NCBI GenBank assembly: GCA_016791385.1
Contig: JAEUMR010000055.1
Coordinates: 62,001 to 126,000, forward strand
DNA from: Hyphomonadaceae bacterium
Lineage (GTDB): Bacteria > Pseudomonadota > Alphaproteobacteria > Caulobacterales > Aquidulcibacteraceae
Length of the DNA: 64,000 nucleotides
Reading direction: 5' to 3'
Part shown: positions 7,607-15,383 of the stretch, in pieces
Position numbering within the stretch: position 1 is the first letter of the stretch
Layout of the letters: each line of letters starts with the position of its first letter
Position numbers and translations under genes: made by a program
Notes under the pieces: generated by a model
Seen by the model: the letters and a program-made list of their open reading frames with translations, nothing else
What the model was told of the DNA's origin: nothing
The model's database searches: none

Positions 7607-8913
7607 CCACGCAAATCACCATGCCTGCCCTCTCGCCGACGATGGAGGAGGGCAACCTCGCCAAGTGGCACGTGAAGGTCGGCGATGCGATCGAGCCTGG
7701 CCAAGTCATAGCCGAGATCGAAACCGACAAGGCGACGATGGAAGTCGAAGCGGTCGATGAGGGCGTGATCGAAGAATTGCTGGTGCCCGAAGGCGCGCAG
7801 AACGTGAAGGTCAACACCCCGATCGCGCGGCTGAAGGGCGAGGGTGAAGCGAAGACGCCGCCGAAGCAGCAGGCTCAACCGCAACCTTCCCCCCGTGCGG
7901 AGGAGGGCAAGGTGGGCGCCGGCGCGGCCAAGTTCAGCACCCCCACCCCCGGCCCCTCCCCGCAAACGGGAGGGGAGAGAATATTCGCTTCGCCGCTGGC
8001 GCGACGGCTGGCCAAGCAAGACGGCATCGATCTATCCGGCCTGCATGGCTCCGGCCCGCATGGCCGCATCATCAAGCGCGACATCGAAGCGGCGCTGAAG
8101 GCGCCGCGGCCGCAGGCTGCCCCGGAAGCGCGCGCGCAATCGCGCGAACTCACCACCGGGCGCGAGGCGCGCAGCGAGACGCCGGCGCTGCGCCGTTCGC
8201 TGGAGCAGATGGGCATCCGCGCCGGCAGCTACGACCTCGTGCCGCTCGACATGATGCGCAAGACCATCGCCAAGCGCATGACCGAAAGCTTCCGCGATGT
8301 GCCGCATTTCCCGCTGACCATCGACATCGAGATCGACGCGCTGCTCAAAGCGCGCGGCGAGATCAACAAGCGCTTCGGCGACAACGGCGTGAAGATCTCG
8401 GTCAACGACATGTGCATCAAGGCCGCTGCCCTGGCGCTGAAGCTGGTGCCGGAATCCAACGCCAGCTACACGCCCGATGGCGTCGCCATGCACCATCACG
8501 CCGACATCGCCGTCGCCGTGGCGATCCCCGGCGGCTTGATCACGCCGATCATGTGGGCGGCGGAAACCAAGGGCCTCGCGCAAATCAGCGCCGAGATGGC
8601 CGATCTGGCGCAGCGTGCGCGCGAAAAGAAACTGCGGCCCGAGGAATTCCAGGGCGGCACGTTCTCGATCTCGAACATGGGCATGCTCGGCATCAAGAGC
8701 TTCGCTTCGATCATCAACGAGCCGCACGGCATGATCATGTCGATCGGCGCGGGCGAGAAGCGCCCAATCGTCAAGAACGACGCGCTGGCGATCGCGACAA
8801 TGATGACCGTCACCGTCACCTGCGATCACCGCGTCGTCGACGGCGCGCTGGGCGCCGCCTTCCTGAAGGCCTTCCGCAGCTTCCTGGAAGACCCGATGGC
8901 GATGTTGCTCTAA
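7603..8913 (+). CDS. pdhC: pyruvate dehydrogenase E2, dihydrolipoamide acetyltransferase
   Basis: This 436-residue protein is the core of the pyruvate dehydrogenase complex and transfers acetyl groups from lipoamide to CoA. In order: one lipoyl domain (1-80, lipoyl Lys43), a linker, a peripheral-subunit-binding domain ([17 protein letters not shown], about 128-165), a second linker, and the catalytic acyltransferase domain from about 210, with the active-site CDHRVVDG near residue 406. The ATG start overlaps the preceding stop (ATGA). The first linker (about 95-127) is encoded by a palindromic repeat element at 7884-7978. Confidence 0.97.
   Translation: MTTQITMPALSPTMEEGNLAKWHVKVGDAIEPGQVIAEIETDKATMEVEAVDEGVIEELLVPEGAQNVKVNTPIARLKGEGEAKTPPKQQAQPQPSPRAEEGKVGAGAAKFSTPTPGPSPQTGGERIFASPLARRLAKQDGIDLSGLHGSGPHGRIIKRDIEAALKAPRPQAAPEARAQSRELTTGREARSETPALRRSLEQMGIRAGSYDLVPLDMMRKTIAKRMTESFRDVPHFPLTIDIEIDALLKARGEINKRFGDNGVKISVNDMCIKAAALALKLVPESNASYTPDGVAMHHHADIAVAVAIPGGLITPIMWAAETKGLAQISAEMADLAQRAREKKLRPEEFQGGTFSISNMGMLGIKSFASIINEPHGMIMSIGAGEKRPIVKNDALAIATMMTVTVTCDHRVVDGALGAAFLKAFRSFLEDPMAMLL
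7621..7763 (+). repeat. lipoyl-domain DNA duplicated in pdhB and pdhC, copy 2
   Basis: This is the partner of 5345-5487, with two mismatches over 143 bases. Immediately downstream the genes part (pdhB reads GTVTALL, pdhC reads GVIEELL), which sets a sharp boundary for the homogenised block. Confidence 0.9.
7884..7978 (+). repeat. palindromic repeat element inserted in frame in pdhC
   Basis: This stretch of about 95 bases holds a CCCCTCCC/GGGAGGGG hairpin (7953-7960 with 7968-7975, loop CGCAAAC) and an upstream imperfect one (TTCCCCCC...GGAGGAGG). In protein it reads PSPRAEEGK and then [15 protein letters not shown]. The latter is the typical translation of a common intergenic palindromic repeat of GC-rich alphaproteobacteria. 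It forms the linker between the lipoyl and subunit-binding domains of E2. Confidence 0.65.
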
Positions 8914-8976
8914 CGCTCCGCGCTTGACGGCGCAGCTTATCCCAGGTCCATTCCGCCCGCGGGCGAGGGGGCATTC

Positions 8977-9411
8977 ATGGGCAGCATCAGCGCACAGCTC
9001 GATCTTCTGGCGGATCGGGCCAGCGATCTGTGGTTCTTGGCGCTGGTCGGCTCGTTCTTCGTCATGATCTGCGAAGCCGCCAAGCCCAAGCGCGCCGAAG
9101 GCGAAGCGCGCGAGGCGACCGGCGCGCTCGGCGTCTGGATCGGCATCCTCAGCCTGCTGACGCCGCTCTTGCTGTTCGTGCACGCCTTTCTCACCGCGCA
9201 GGGCTCGCTGATCGCCATCATCGTGCTGATCGGCGCCGCCATTATCGGCGCCAGCCTGATCGGCTGGATCATCAGCGCCGCAGCGAAGGATTTCGGCCGC
9301 GTGCTCAATCGTGCAGCGCCGATCCTGGCGCTCGCCGTGTTCGCGCTGACGCTCTATGTGACCTGGGACAGCGTCTTCGCCTTCATCGGCATTTTCGTGG
9401 GCCGGCGATGA
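8977..9411 (+). CDS. uncharacterised four-helix membrane protein
   Basis: This 144-residue protein has hydrophobic helices at about 18-33, 48-72, 77-101 and 112-140; the charged loop EAAKPKRAEGEAREATG lies between the first and second. No family is recognised. It begins 63 bases after pdhC and its stop overlaps the marC start (ATGA), so it is probably co-transcribed with both. Codon use matches its neighbours. Confidence 0.72.
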   Translation: MGSISAQLDLLADRASDLWFLALVGSFFVMICEAAKPKRAEGEAREATGALGVWIGILSLLTPLLLFVHAFLTAQGSLIAIIVLIGAAIIGASLIGWIISAAAKDFGRVLNRAAPILALAVFALTLYVTWDSVFAFIGIFVGRR

Positions 9412-10052
9412 TCTCGCTCTTCCTGGCTTCGTTCGTGACCTTCTTCGTCGCCATCGATCCAGTGGCGATGGCGCCAATGTTCACGACCATGACCTCGCGC
9501 ATGAGCCCCGCCTGGCGGCGGACCATGGCGTGGAAATCGGTCGCCATCGCCACCGGCATTCTGCTCTCGTTTGCCTTCGGCGGCGCCTGGCTCTTGGCGC
9601 AGATCCATGTCTCGATGGATGCGTTCCGCATCGCCGGCGGCTTGCTCTTGTTCCTGATCGCCGTCGACATGCTGTTCGAGAAACGCAGCGAGCGGCGTGA
9701 GGAGCGCGCCGAGCAGGTGGCCGCGCATCAGGCCGAACACCCCGAGCACCAGGACGACATTTCCGTTTTCCCGCTAGCGATCCCGCTCATCGCCGGCCCC
9801 GGCGCCATTGCTTCGATCATGTTGTTCTTCGCCCAATATCCCGGCGCGCTGGAGCGCGCGCTGGTGCTTGCCGGCGTCGCCACAAACCTCGCGCTTTGCC
9901 TGATCGCCTTCCTCGCCGCCGGCCCGATCGCGCGCGTGATGGGCCCCACCATCGGTTCGATGCTGACGCGCGTGTTCGGCATTCTGCTGGCCGCGCTGGC
10001 GGCGCAGTTCGTCGTCGACGGCATCCGCAACGCGTTCGGCATCGGCGGCTAG
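9408..10052 (+). CDS. MarC family inner-membrane protein
   Basis: This 214-residue protein has six predicted helices and the MarC/YchE pattern: an N-terminal FFVAIDPVAMAPMFTTMT, and after a charged His- and Glu-rich loop (about 95-120) the second repeat FPLAIPLIAGPGAIASIM. The repeated P-x-x-x-P-x-G-P arrangement is characteristic. The cellular role of MarC proteins is not established; the early link to multiple antibiotic resistance has not held up. The ATG at 9408 overlaps the upstream stop (ATGA). The next gene is lpd, 67 bases away. Confidence 0.85.
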   Translation: MISLFLASFVTFFVAIDPVAMAPMFTTMTSRMSPAWRRTMAWKSVAIATGILLSFAFGGAWLLAQIHVSMDAFRIAGGLLLFLIAVDMLFEKRSERREERAEQVAAHQAEHPEHQDDISVFPLAIPLIAGPGAIASIMLFFAQYPGALERALVLAGVATNLALCLIAFLAAGPIARVMGPTIGSMLTRVFGILLAALAAQFVVDGIRNAFGIGG

Positions 10053-10119
10053 CGCCGGCGCAGAGCAGGCGCGCCAATCCGCGCCTTCACCTTGCGTGCG
10101 AGCCTGCTAAGTACAGAGC

Positions 10120-11514
10120 ATGAGCAACAGCTTCGACCTCATCGTCATCGGTTCCGGCCCCGGCGGCTATGTCACCGCCATCCGCGCCAGCCAACTCGGC
10201 TTGAAGACCGCCATCGTCGAGCGCGACAAGCTCGGCGGCATTTGCCTCAATTGGGGCTGCATCCCGACCAAGGCGCTGCTGCGCTCGGCGGAGGTGTATC
10301 GCAACTTCCAGCACGCCAAGGAGTTCGGCCTCACCGCTGAAGCCGTCTCGTTTGATCCGCAAGCGGTGGTGAAGCGCTCGCGCGGTGTCGCCGACCGGCT
10401 ATCGAAGGGCGTCGGCTTCCTGATGAAGAAGCACAAGATCACCGTGATCGAAGGCGAAGCGCGGCTTGAGAAGGGCAGCGCTGCGCCGAAAGTCATCGTC
10501 AAAGATCAAGCCTACGAGGCTAAGCACGTCATCCTCGCCACCGGCGCACGGGCGCGCGAGATTCCCAGCGCAGGCCTCAAGGGCGACGGCAAGCGCATCT
10601 GGACGTACCGCGATGCGATGACGCCGCCGGAATGGCCGGACTCGCTGCTGGTGTTCGGTTCGGGCGCCATCGGCATCGAGTTCGCCAGCTTCTACGCCGC
10701 CTTCGGCGTCAAGGTGACGGTGGTCGAATTGCTCGATCGCATCTTGCCGGTCGAAGACGAAGAGATATCCGCTTTCGCCAAGAAGCGCTTCGAGAAAGAA
10801 GGGCTGAAGCTGCTCACCTCCACCGAGGCGAAATCGCTGAAGGCCAATGCGAACGGCGTCGAGGCGATCATTTCATCGAAGGGCAAAGAAGAGACGCTCA
10901 CCGCCTCGCACGCCATCGTCGCAGTCGGCATCACCGGCAATGTCGAGAACCTGGGCCTCGAAGCGCTGGGCGTTCAGGTGGAGAGGGGCCACGTCGTCAC
11001 CGATCCGTTCGGCAAAACCAATGTCGCCGGTCTCTACGCTATCGGCGATGTCACCGGCGCGCCCTGGCTGGCGCACAAGGCCAGCCACGAAGGCATTATT
11101 TGCGTCGAAGCCATCGCCGGGCAGAAGCCCGCGCCGATGCTCAAGGAACGCATCCCGGGCTGCACCTATTCGCACCCACAGATCGCCAGCGTCGGGCTTA
11201 CCGAAGCGAAGGCGAAAGCGGCGGGGCGCGAGGTGCGCGTGGGCCGCTTCCCGTTCGTCGGCAATGGCAAGGCGATTGCGCTGGGCGAAGACCAGGGCCT
11301 CGTCAAAACCGTGTTCGACGCCAAGACTGGCGAATTGCTTGGCGCCCACATGGTCGGCGCCGAAGTCACCGAACTGATCCAAGGCTACGTGATCGCGATG
11401 AACGCCGAAGTCACCGAACACGAACTGATGGACACCATCTTCCCGCACCCGACGCTGTCAGAAACGATGCACGAAGCGGTGCTGGATGCGTACGGGCGGG
11501 TGCTGCACGTTTAA
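10120..11514 (+). CDS. lpd: dihydrolipoyl dehydrogenase (E3)
   Basis: This 464-residue flavoprotein reoxidises dihydrolipoamide on E2 and passes electrons to NAD+. It carries the FAD-binding GSGPGG (residues 11-16), the redox-active disulfide CLNWGC (Cys42 and Cys47), an NAD-binding GSGAIGIEFASF in the middle, a second FAD motif YAIGDVTGAPWLAHKA, and the C-terminal FPHPTLSE with the catalytic His. The length is normal. It completes the pyruvate dehydrogenase set. The gene ends three bases before a 25-base inverted repeat that fills the space to the convergent gene. Confidence 0.97.
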   Translation: MSNSFDLIVIGSGPGGYVTAIRASQLGLKTAIVERDKLGGICLNWGCIPTKALLRSAEVYRNFQHAKEFGLTAEAVSFDPQAVVKRSRGVADRLSKGVGFLMKKHKITVIEGEARLEKGSAAPKVIVKDQAYEAKHVILATGARAREIPSAGLKGDGKRIWTYRDAMTPPEWPDSLLVFGSGAIGIEFASFYAAFGVKVTVVELLDRILPVEDEEISAFAKKRFEKEGLKLLTSTEAKSLKANANGVEAIISSKGKEETLTASHAIVAVGITGNVENLGLEALGVQVERGHVVTDPFGKTNVAGLYAIGDVTGAPWLAHKASHEGIICVEAIAGQKPAPMLKERIPGCTYSHPQIASVGLTEAKAKAAGREVRVGRFPFVGNGKAIALGEDQGLVKTVFDAKTGELLGAHMVGAEVTELIQGYVIAMNAEVTEHELMDTIFPHPTLSETMHEAVLDAYGRVLHV

Positions 11515-11517
11515 AAT

Positions 11518-11614
11518 ATGGAGCGCCGGCGTCCTCGCCGGCATCCACGCGAAGCAGGGGACTCGCACCTTAGCGTTTGTGCGAAGAAGGCCGGCGAGGA
11601 CGCCGGCGCTCCAT
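11518..11614. repeat. palindromic repeat with perfect 25-base arms between convergent genes
   Basis: Bases 11518-11542 are the exact reverse complement of 11590-11614 (core GCGCCGGCGTCCTCGCCGGC), with a 47-base middle. The element occupies essentially the whole gap between the lpd stop (11514) and the stop of the acyl-CoA synthetase (11617). It can act as a bidirectional transcription terminator, but its length and composition also match a dispersed intergenic repeat of alphaproteobacteria. It shares no obvious sequence with the pdhB and pdhC elements. Confidence 0.8.
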
Positions 11615-11616
11615 GC

Positions 11617-13185
11617 TCAAGCCGCCTTCGCTTCCGCGAAGCGCTCCGCCGCCATGCGTTGCAGCACGACGTAATCGGTCTTGCCGCTGCCGAGCACCGG
11701 GATCGAGTCGATCGCCACGATCCGCTTCGGCGCCGCCAGCTCGCTCGCGCCATGCTCCCTGCACCAGGCTTGCAGCGCATCTGTGCTCGCATCGACGCGG
11801 TCGGTGAAGAGGATGATGCGTTCGCCCTTGCGTGAATCCGGCAGCGCCACGGCGGCGTGCAGATTGTCCGGCCACACATGCGCGGCGTAGCTCTCGACCG
11901 CGTTCAGCGACACCATCTCGCCGCCGATCTTGGCGAAGCGCTTCACGCGGCCAAGGATGGTGACGTAACCATCGGCGTCGACATCGACCACATCGCCGGT
12001 GTCGTGCCAGCCGTCCGGCAGCAGATCGATGCCGAACGGTTTGGTCGGATCGAGATAGCCGCGCATCACGTTGGGGCCGCGCACATAAAGCTTCTGGCCG
12101 CCATCGATGCCGGGCACGGGCTCAAGCCGCCATTCCAGGCCGGGCAGGAATTGGCCAACCGTGCCGTGCTTGTTGTGCAGCGGCGCGTTCACCGCGATCA
12201 CCGGCGAGGCTTCGGTGGCGCCGTAGCCTTCCAGGATCTCGATATCGAAGCGGCGCTTGTAGAGTTCGCGCGTCTCGTCCTTCACCCGCTCGGCGCCGCA
12301 GACCATGATTTCGATCGAGGAGAGATCGCCGTCGGCGGCGTTGCGCGCATATTGCTGCGCGAAGGTGTCAGTGGCGAAGAAGACGTTGGCGCCGGTGTCT
12401 TTGATCAGTTTCGGAATTTCCTTCACCTGCAGCGGCGAGGGAAACAGGAACGTCTTGTGGCCGGTAAAGATCGGCAGCAGCACGCCCCCGGTCAGGCCGA
12501 AGCAATGGAACATCGGCAGCGGACAAAAGAACGACCATTTCGGATCGAACGGAATGTGCGCGTGCGCCTGCTCGACATTGGCGACGATATTGGAATGGCT
12601 CAGCACCGCCCCCTTGGGCGTGCCATACGAGCCCGAGGTGAAGAGGATGACGCCGGTGTCGTCCGGATTGGCCTTGGCCGCGAAGACGCGCGGAAAGAAG
12701 CTCTTCACCAGCGCGACGATTTTGTCGCCGAAGTCGACTTTCTCGCGAACATCTTCGAGGTAGATGAGCGTCGCGAACTTGGAGAGCTCGGCCTCCAACG
12801 CCTCCAGTCTCGCCATCTGGATGAAACGGCGCGAGGTGAGAATTTTTCTGACGTTCGCCGCTTGGCAAGCGGCCTTCAGGTTCATCGCACCGGCAGTGAA
12901 ATTCAGCATCGCCGGCGTGCGGCCGGCCGCATGGCAGGCGAAGAACACCACCGTACAGCCCGCCCCCGTCGGCAACAGGATGCCGGCGGTCTCGCTCTTG
13001 CGGATCAGCGACTCGATCTTGCCGCCGAGCGCGAAGGCGCCGCGGACGATGTCGTCATAACTGAGGACTTTGCGCTCGTGGTCTTCGAGGATCGGGTGCT
13101 TGCCGCCCTTCGCGTCGCGCGCTCTGAGCAGGGCTTCGAACAAGGTGACGCGGGTGCGCGCCAACTCGAACGGACTATGCGCCAT
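11617..13185 (-). CDS. acyl-ACP/acyl-CoA synthetase (AMP-forming), Aas C-terminal-like
   Basis: This 522-residue ANL-superfamily enzyme activates a carboxylic acid through an acyl-adenylate. The AMP signature is LFTSGSYGTPKGAVLSH, with GYGATEASPVIAVN and the hinge GRVKRFAKIGGEMVS further on. The stretch AGRTPAMLNFTAGAMNL is close to the synthetase half of Aas (2-acyl-glycerophosphoethanolamine acyltransferase/acyl-ACP synthetase), so a long-chain fatty acid or lysolipid recycling role is likely. The acyltransferase half is absent. I chose ATG 13185, with GGAGG ten bases upstream, over an in-frame start at 13236. Confidence 0.8.
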   Translation of the reverse strand: MAHSPFELARTRVTLFEALLRARDAKGGKHPILEDHERKVLSYDDIVRGAFALGGKIESLIRKSETAGILLPTGAGCTVVFFACHAAGRTPAMLNFTAGAMNLKAACQAANVRKILTSRRFIQMARLEALEAELSKFATLIYLEDVREKVDFGDKIVALVKSFFPRVFAAKANPDDTGVILFTSGSYGTPKGAVLSHSNIVANVEQAHAHIPFDPKWSFFCPLPMFHCFGLTGGVLLPIFTGHKTFLFPSPLQVKEIPKLIKDTGANVFFATDTFAQQYARNAADGDLSSIEIMVCGAERVKDETRELYKRRFDIEILEGYGATEASPVIAVNAPLHNKHGTVGQFLPGLEWRLEPVPGIDGGQKLYVRGPNVMRGYLDPTKPFGIDLLPDGWHDTGDVVDVDADGYVTILGRVKRFAKIGGEMVSLNAVESYAAHVWPDNLHAAVALPDSRKGERIILFTDRVDASTDALQAWCREHGASELAAPKRIVAIDSIPVLGSGKTDYVVLQRMAAERFAEAKAA

Positions 13186-13382
13186 GAGACGAATGCCTCC
13201 GAAATGACCGACCGGCGTTCCCGTGGAGAGCGCCAATCCCCGTGATTATTGTTTCACAGTTGTAACAGAGCCTACCGGGGGCCGGGGCGGTCGGCAAGAC
13301 GGGGTGCGGCGCAGCGTCCAGTGCATGGATGCCCTGCCGCGGCGGCGTTGCGGGCGAGCCCGGCGCGCCTGATATTAGCGCG

Positions 13383-14357
13383 GTGCCGACACTGATCGAT
13401 ATGCGCCAGGAAGGCGAAAACGGCGGCGAAGTTCGCCCGCGCCACCCTGAAAAGCAGGGCAGGCCCGATGCGCCGAGCCCGCGCAAGCCCGACTGGATAC
13501 GGGTCAAGGCGCCGACGAGCGCAGGTTACCACCAGACCAAGGCGCTGGTGCGCGATCTCAAGTTGCATACGGTGTGTGAAGAAGCCGGCTGCCCCAACAT
13601 TGGCGAGTGCTGGGCCCAGCAGCACGCCACCTTCATGATCCTCGGCGGCATCTGCACGCGGGCATGCAGCTTCTGCAATGTCGCCACCGGCAAGCCGTTG
13701 CCGCTCGACGAGAGCGAGCCGGAGAACGTCGCAACGGCGACGGCGGCGATGAAGCTCAAGCACGTCGTTATCACTTCGGTCGATCGCGACGATCTCGAAG
13801 ACGGCGGCGCCAATCATTTCGTGCGCACGATCAAAGCCATCCGCGCCGCGGCGCCGGACACGACCATCGAAATCCTGACGCCGGACTTCCTGCGTAAGCC
13901 GGGCGCGGCGGAGAGCGTGATTGATGCGGTGCCTGACGTGTTCAACCACAATCTCGAAACCGTGCCGCGGCTCTATCACTCGATCCGGCCCGGCGCGCGC
14001 TATTATCAGTCGCTGCGCCTGCTCGACTCGGTGAAGTCGCGCGATCCGAACCAGTTCACCAAGAGCGGGCTGATGGTGGGCCTTGGCGAGACGAAAGACG
14101 AAGTGCTGCAGGTGATGGACGATTTGCGCGTAGCGAACGTCGACTTCCTCACCATCGGCCAATACCTGCAGCCCACCAAGAAGCATGCCGCCGTCGACCG
14201 CTTCTGGACGCCGGAGGAGTTCAAGGCGCTCGAAACCATCGCTTACGCCAAGGGCTTCCTGATGGTTTCCGCCTCGCCGCTGACGCGCTCCTCGCACCAC
14301 GCCGGCGAAGATTTTGCGCGCCTCAAGGCTGCGCGCCTGGCGCAAGCATCTGCATAA
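13383..14357 (+). CDS. lipA: lipoyl synthase
   Basis: This radical-SAM enzyme inserts two sulfurs into octanoyl groups on lipoyl domains, making the cofactor needed by PdhB, PdhC and other 2-oxoacid complexes. Both iron-sulfur motifs are present: [12 protein letters not shown] for the auxiliary cluster and CTRACSFC for the radical-SAM cluster, and the C-terminal SSHHAGE region is intact. With the GTG at 13383 the protein has 324 residues, normal for LipA; an ATG at 13401 or an upstream start at 13329 is possible. Its location next to the pdh cluster makes functional sense. Confidence 0.95.
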   Translation: MPTLIDMRQEGENGGEVRPRHPEKQGRPDAPSPRKPDWIRVKAPTSAGYHQTKALVRDLKLHTVCEEAGCPNIGECWAQQHATFMILGGICTRACSFCNVATGKPLPLDESEPENVATATAAMKLKHVVITSVDRDDLEDGGANHFVRTIKAIRAAAPDTTIEILTPDFLRKPGAAESVIDAVPDVFNHNLETVPRLYHSIRPGARYYQSLRLLDSVKSRDPNQFTKSGLMVGLGETKDEVLQVMDDLRVANVDFLTIGQYLQPTKKHAAVDRFWTPEEFKALETIAYAKGFLMVSASPLTRSSHHAGEDFARLKAARLAQASA

Positions 14358-14828
14358 ATGGCGCGCACGACCATCAGCGCTGAGCGCATCCTGCCGTACC
14401 CGCCGGCGGATCTCTGCCGGCTCGTGGGCGATGTGCGCGAGTACCCGCAGTTCATTCCCTGGCTGCAAAGCCTGCGCGTGGTGAAGGACGAGCCCCGTCC
14501 CGAAGGCGGCTGGGAAGGCGTCGCCACTGCCGTCGTCGGCTGGAAGGCCATCACCGAGCGCTTCTCAACGCGCGTGCGCTGCGAACCTGCGAAGGGGGAG
14601 GTGGACGTGGCGCTGGTCAGCGGTCCGTTCCATGCACTCGACAACAGCTGGCGCTTCGAGTCGCATGGCGAGGGCTCACGCGTGCGCTTCCGCATTTCCT
14701 ACCAGTTCAAGAACCCGGTGCTGCAAGCGCTGGTCGCGGCGAACAAGGACAAAGTGGCCGCGCGCGTGATGAGCGCTTTCGAGCGCGAAGCGAAGCGGCG
14801 TCTGGCTAGGCCAGCAACCGCGTCATAA
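14358..14828 (+). CDS. RatA/Coq10-type START-domain protein
   Basis: This 156-residue single-domain protein has the Coq10/RatA START-like fold. Typical features are [20 protein letters not shown] at the start, YPQFIPWL, and [15 protein letters not shown]. Coq10 homologues bind ubiquinone and support its use in respiration; the E. coli homologue RatA was described as a ribosome-association toxin. In alphaproteobacteria next to lipA, the Coq10-like role is the better guess. The ATG follows directly on the lipA stop (TAAATG), so they are co-translated. Its 3' end overlaps the convergent gene by 23 bases. Confidence 0.85.
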   Translation: MARTTISAERILPYPPADLCRLVGDVREYPQFIPWLQSLRVVKDEPRPEGGWEGVATAVVGWKAITERFSTRVRCEPAKGEVDVALVSGPFHALDNSWRFESHGEGSRVRFRISYQFKNPVLQALVAANKDKVAARVMSAFEREAKRRLARPATAS

Positions 14829-15297
14829 GCGCAAGCGCCGCGAGCGCCGTCTCGGCCTGCACCCGTTGGCGGCCAATATCGCCGAAGCGGCGCTCCTCGT
14901 GCAGCCGCGGCCCGCCGCGCAGCGCCGCGGCTATGTGCACAAGCCCGACTGGCTTCTCGCCGCTGCCACCGCCTGGACCGGCGATGCCGGTCACGGCCAC
15001 CGCAACGTCAGCCGGGCTGTGCTTCAACGCGCCTTCGGCCATCGCCAGCGCGACCTCCTGACTGACCGCGCCTTTGCGGGCGATCAGTTCGGCCGGCACG
15101 CCCAGTTCCTCGGTCTTGGCTTCGTTCGAGTACGTAACGAAGCCGCGCTCCACCACATCGGAGGCGCCGGCGGTGGCCGTCAGCGAGGCGGCGATCAACC
15201 CGCCCGTGCAGCTCTCGGCCAAGACGATGCGTCGTCCGCGCGCTTTGGCGAGGTCGAGCACGGCGGCGGCTTCCTGCACGAGTCTTTCGGCTATCAT
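14806..15297 (-). CDS. pncC: nicotinamide-nucleotide amidase, CinA C-terminal domain
   Basis: This 163-residue stand-alone CinA C-terminal domain deamidates nicotinamide mononucleotide to nicotinate mononucleotide in pyridine nucleotide salvage. The characteristic [15 protein letters not shown] and [19 protein letters not shown] motifs are intact. The start ATG at 15297 fits the usual family N-terminus ([12 protein letters not shown]). Longer upstream frames read into the divergent gene region and are rejected. It faces the fused synthase gene across an 86-base divergent region. Confidence 0.9.
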   Translation of the reverse strand: MIAERLVQEAAAVLDLAKARGRRIVLAESCTGGLIAASLTATAGASDVVERGFVTYSNEAKTEELGVPAELIARKGAVSQEVALAMAEGALKHSPADVAVAVTGIAGPGGGSGEKPVGLVHIAAALRGGPRLHEERRFGDIGRQRVQAETALAALALMTRLLA

Positions 15298-15383
15298 GCC
15301 TGGAATTGGATACCCTGGCGCTGGCCTTGTCCATTCCCAGGAATCGCCTGCGGTGGCAGAAGCCCCGGGCTGAGGGATTTGAC

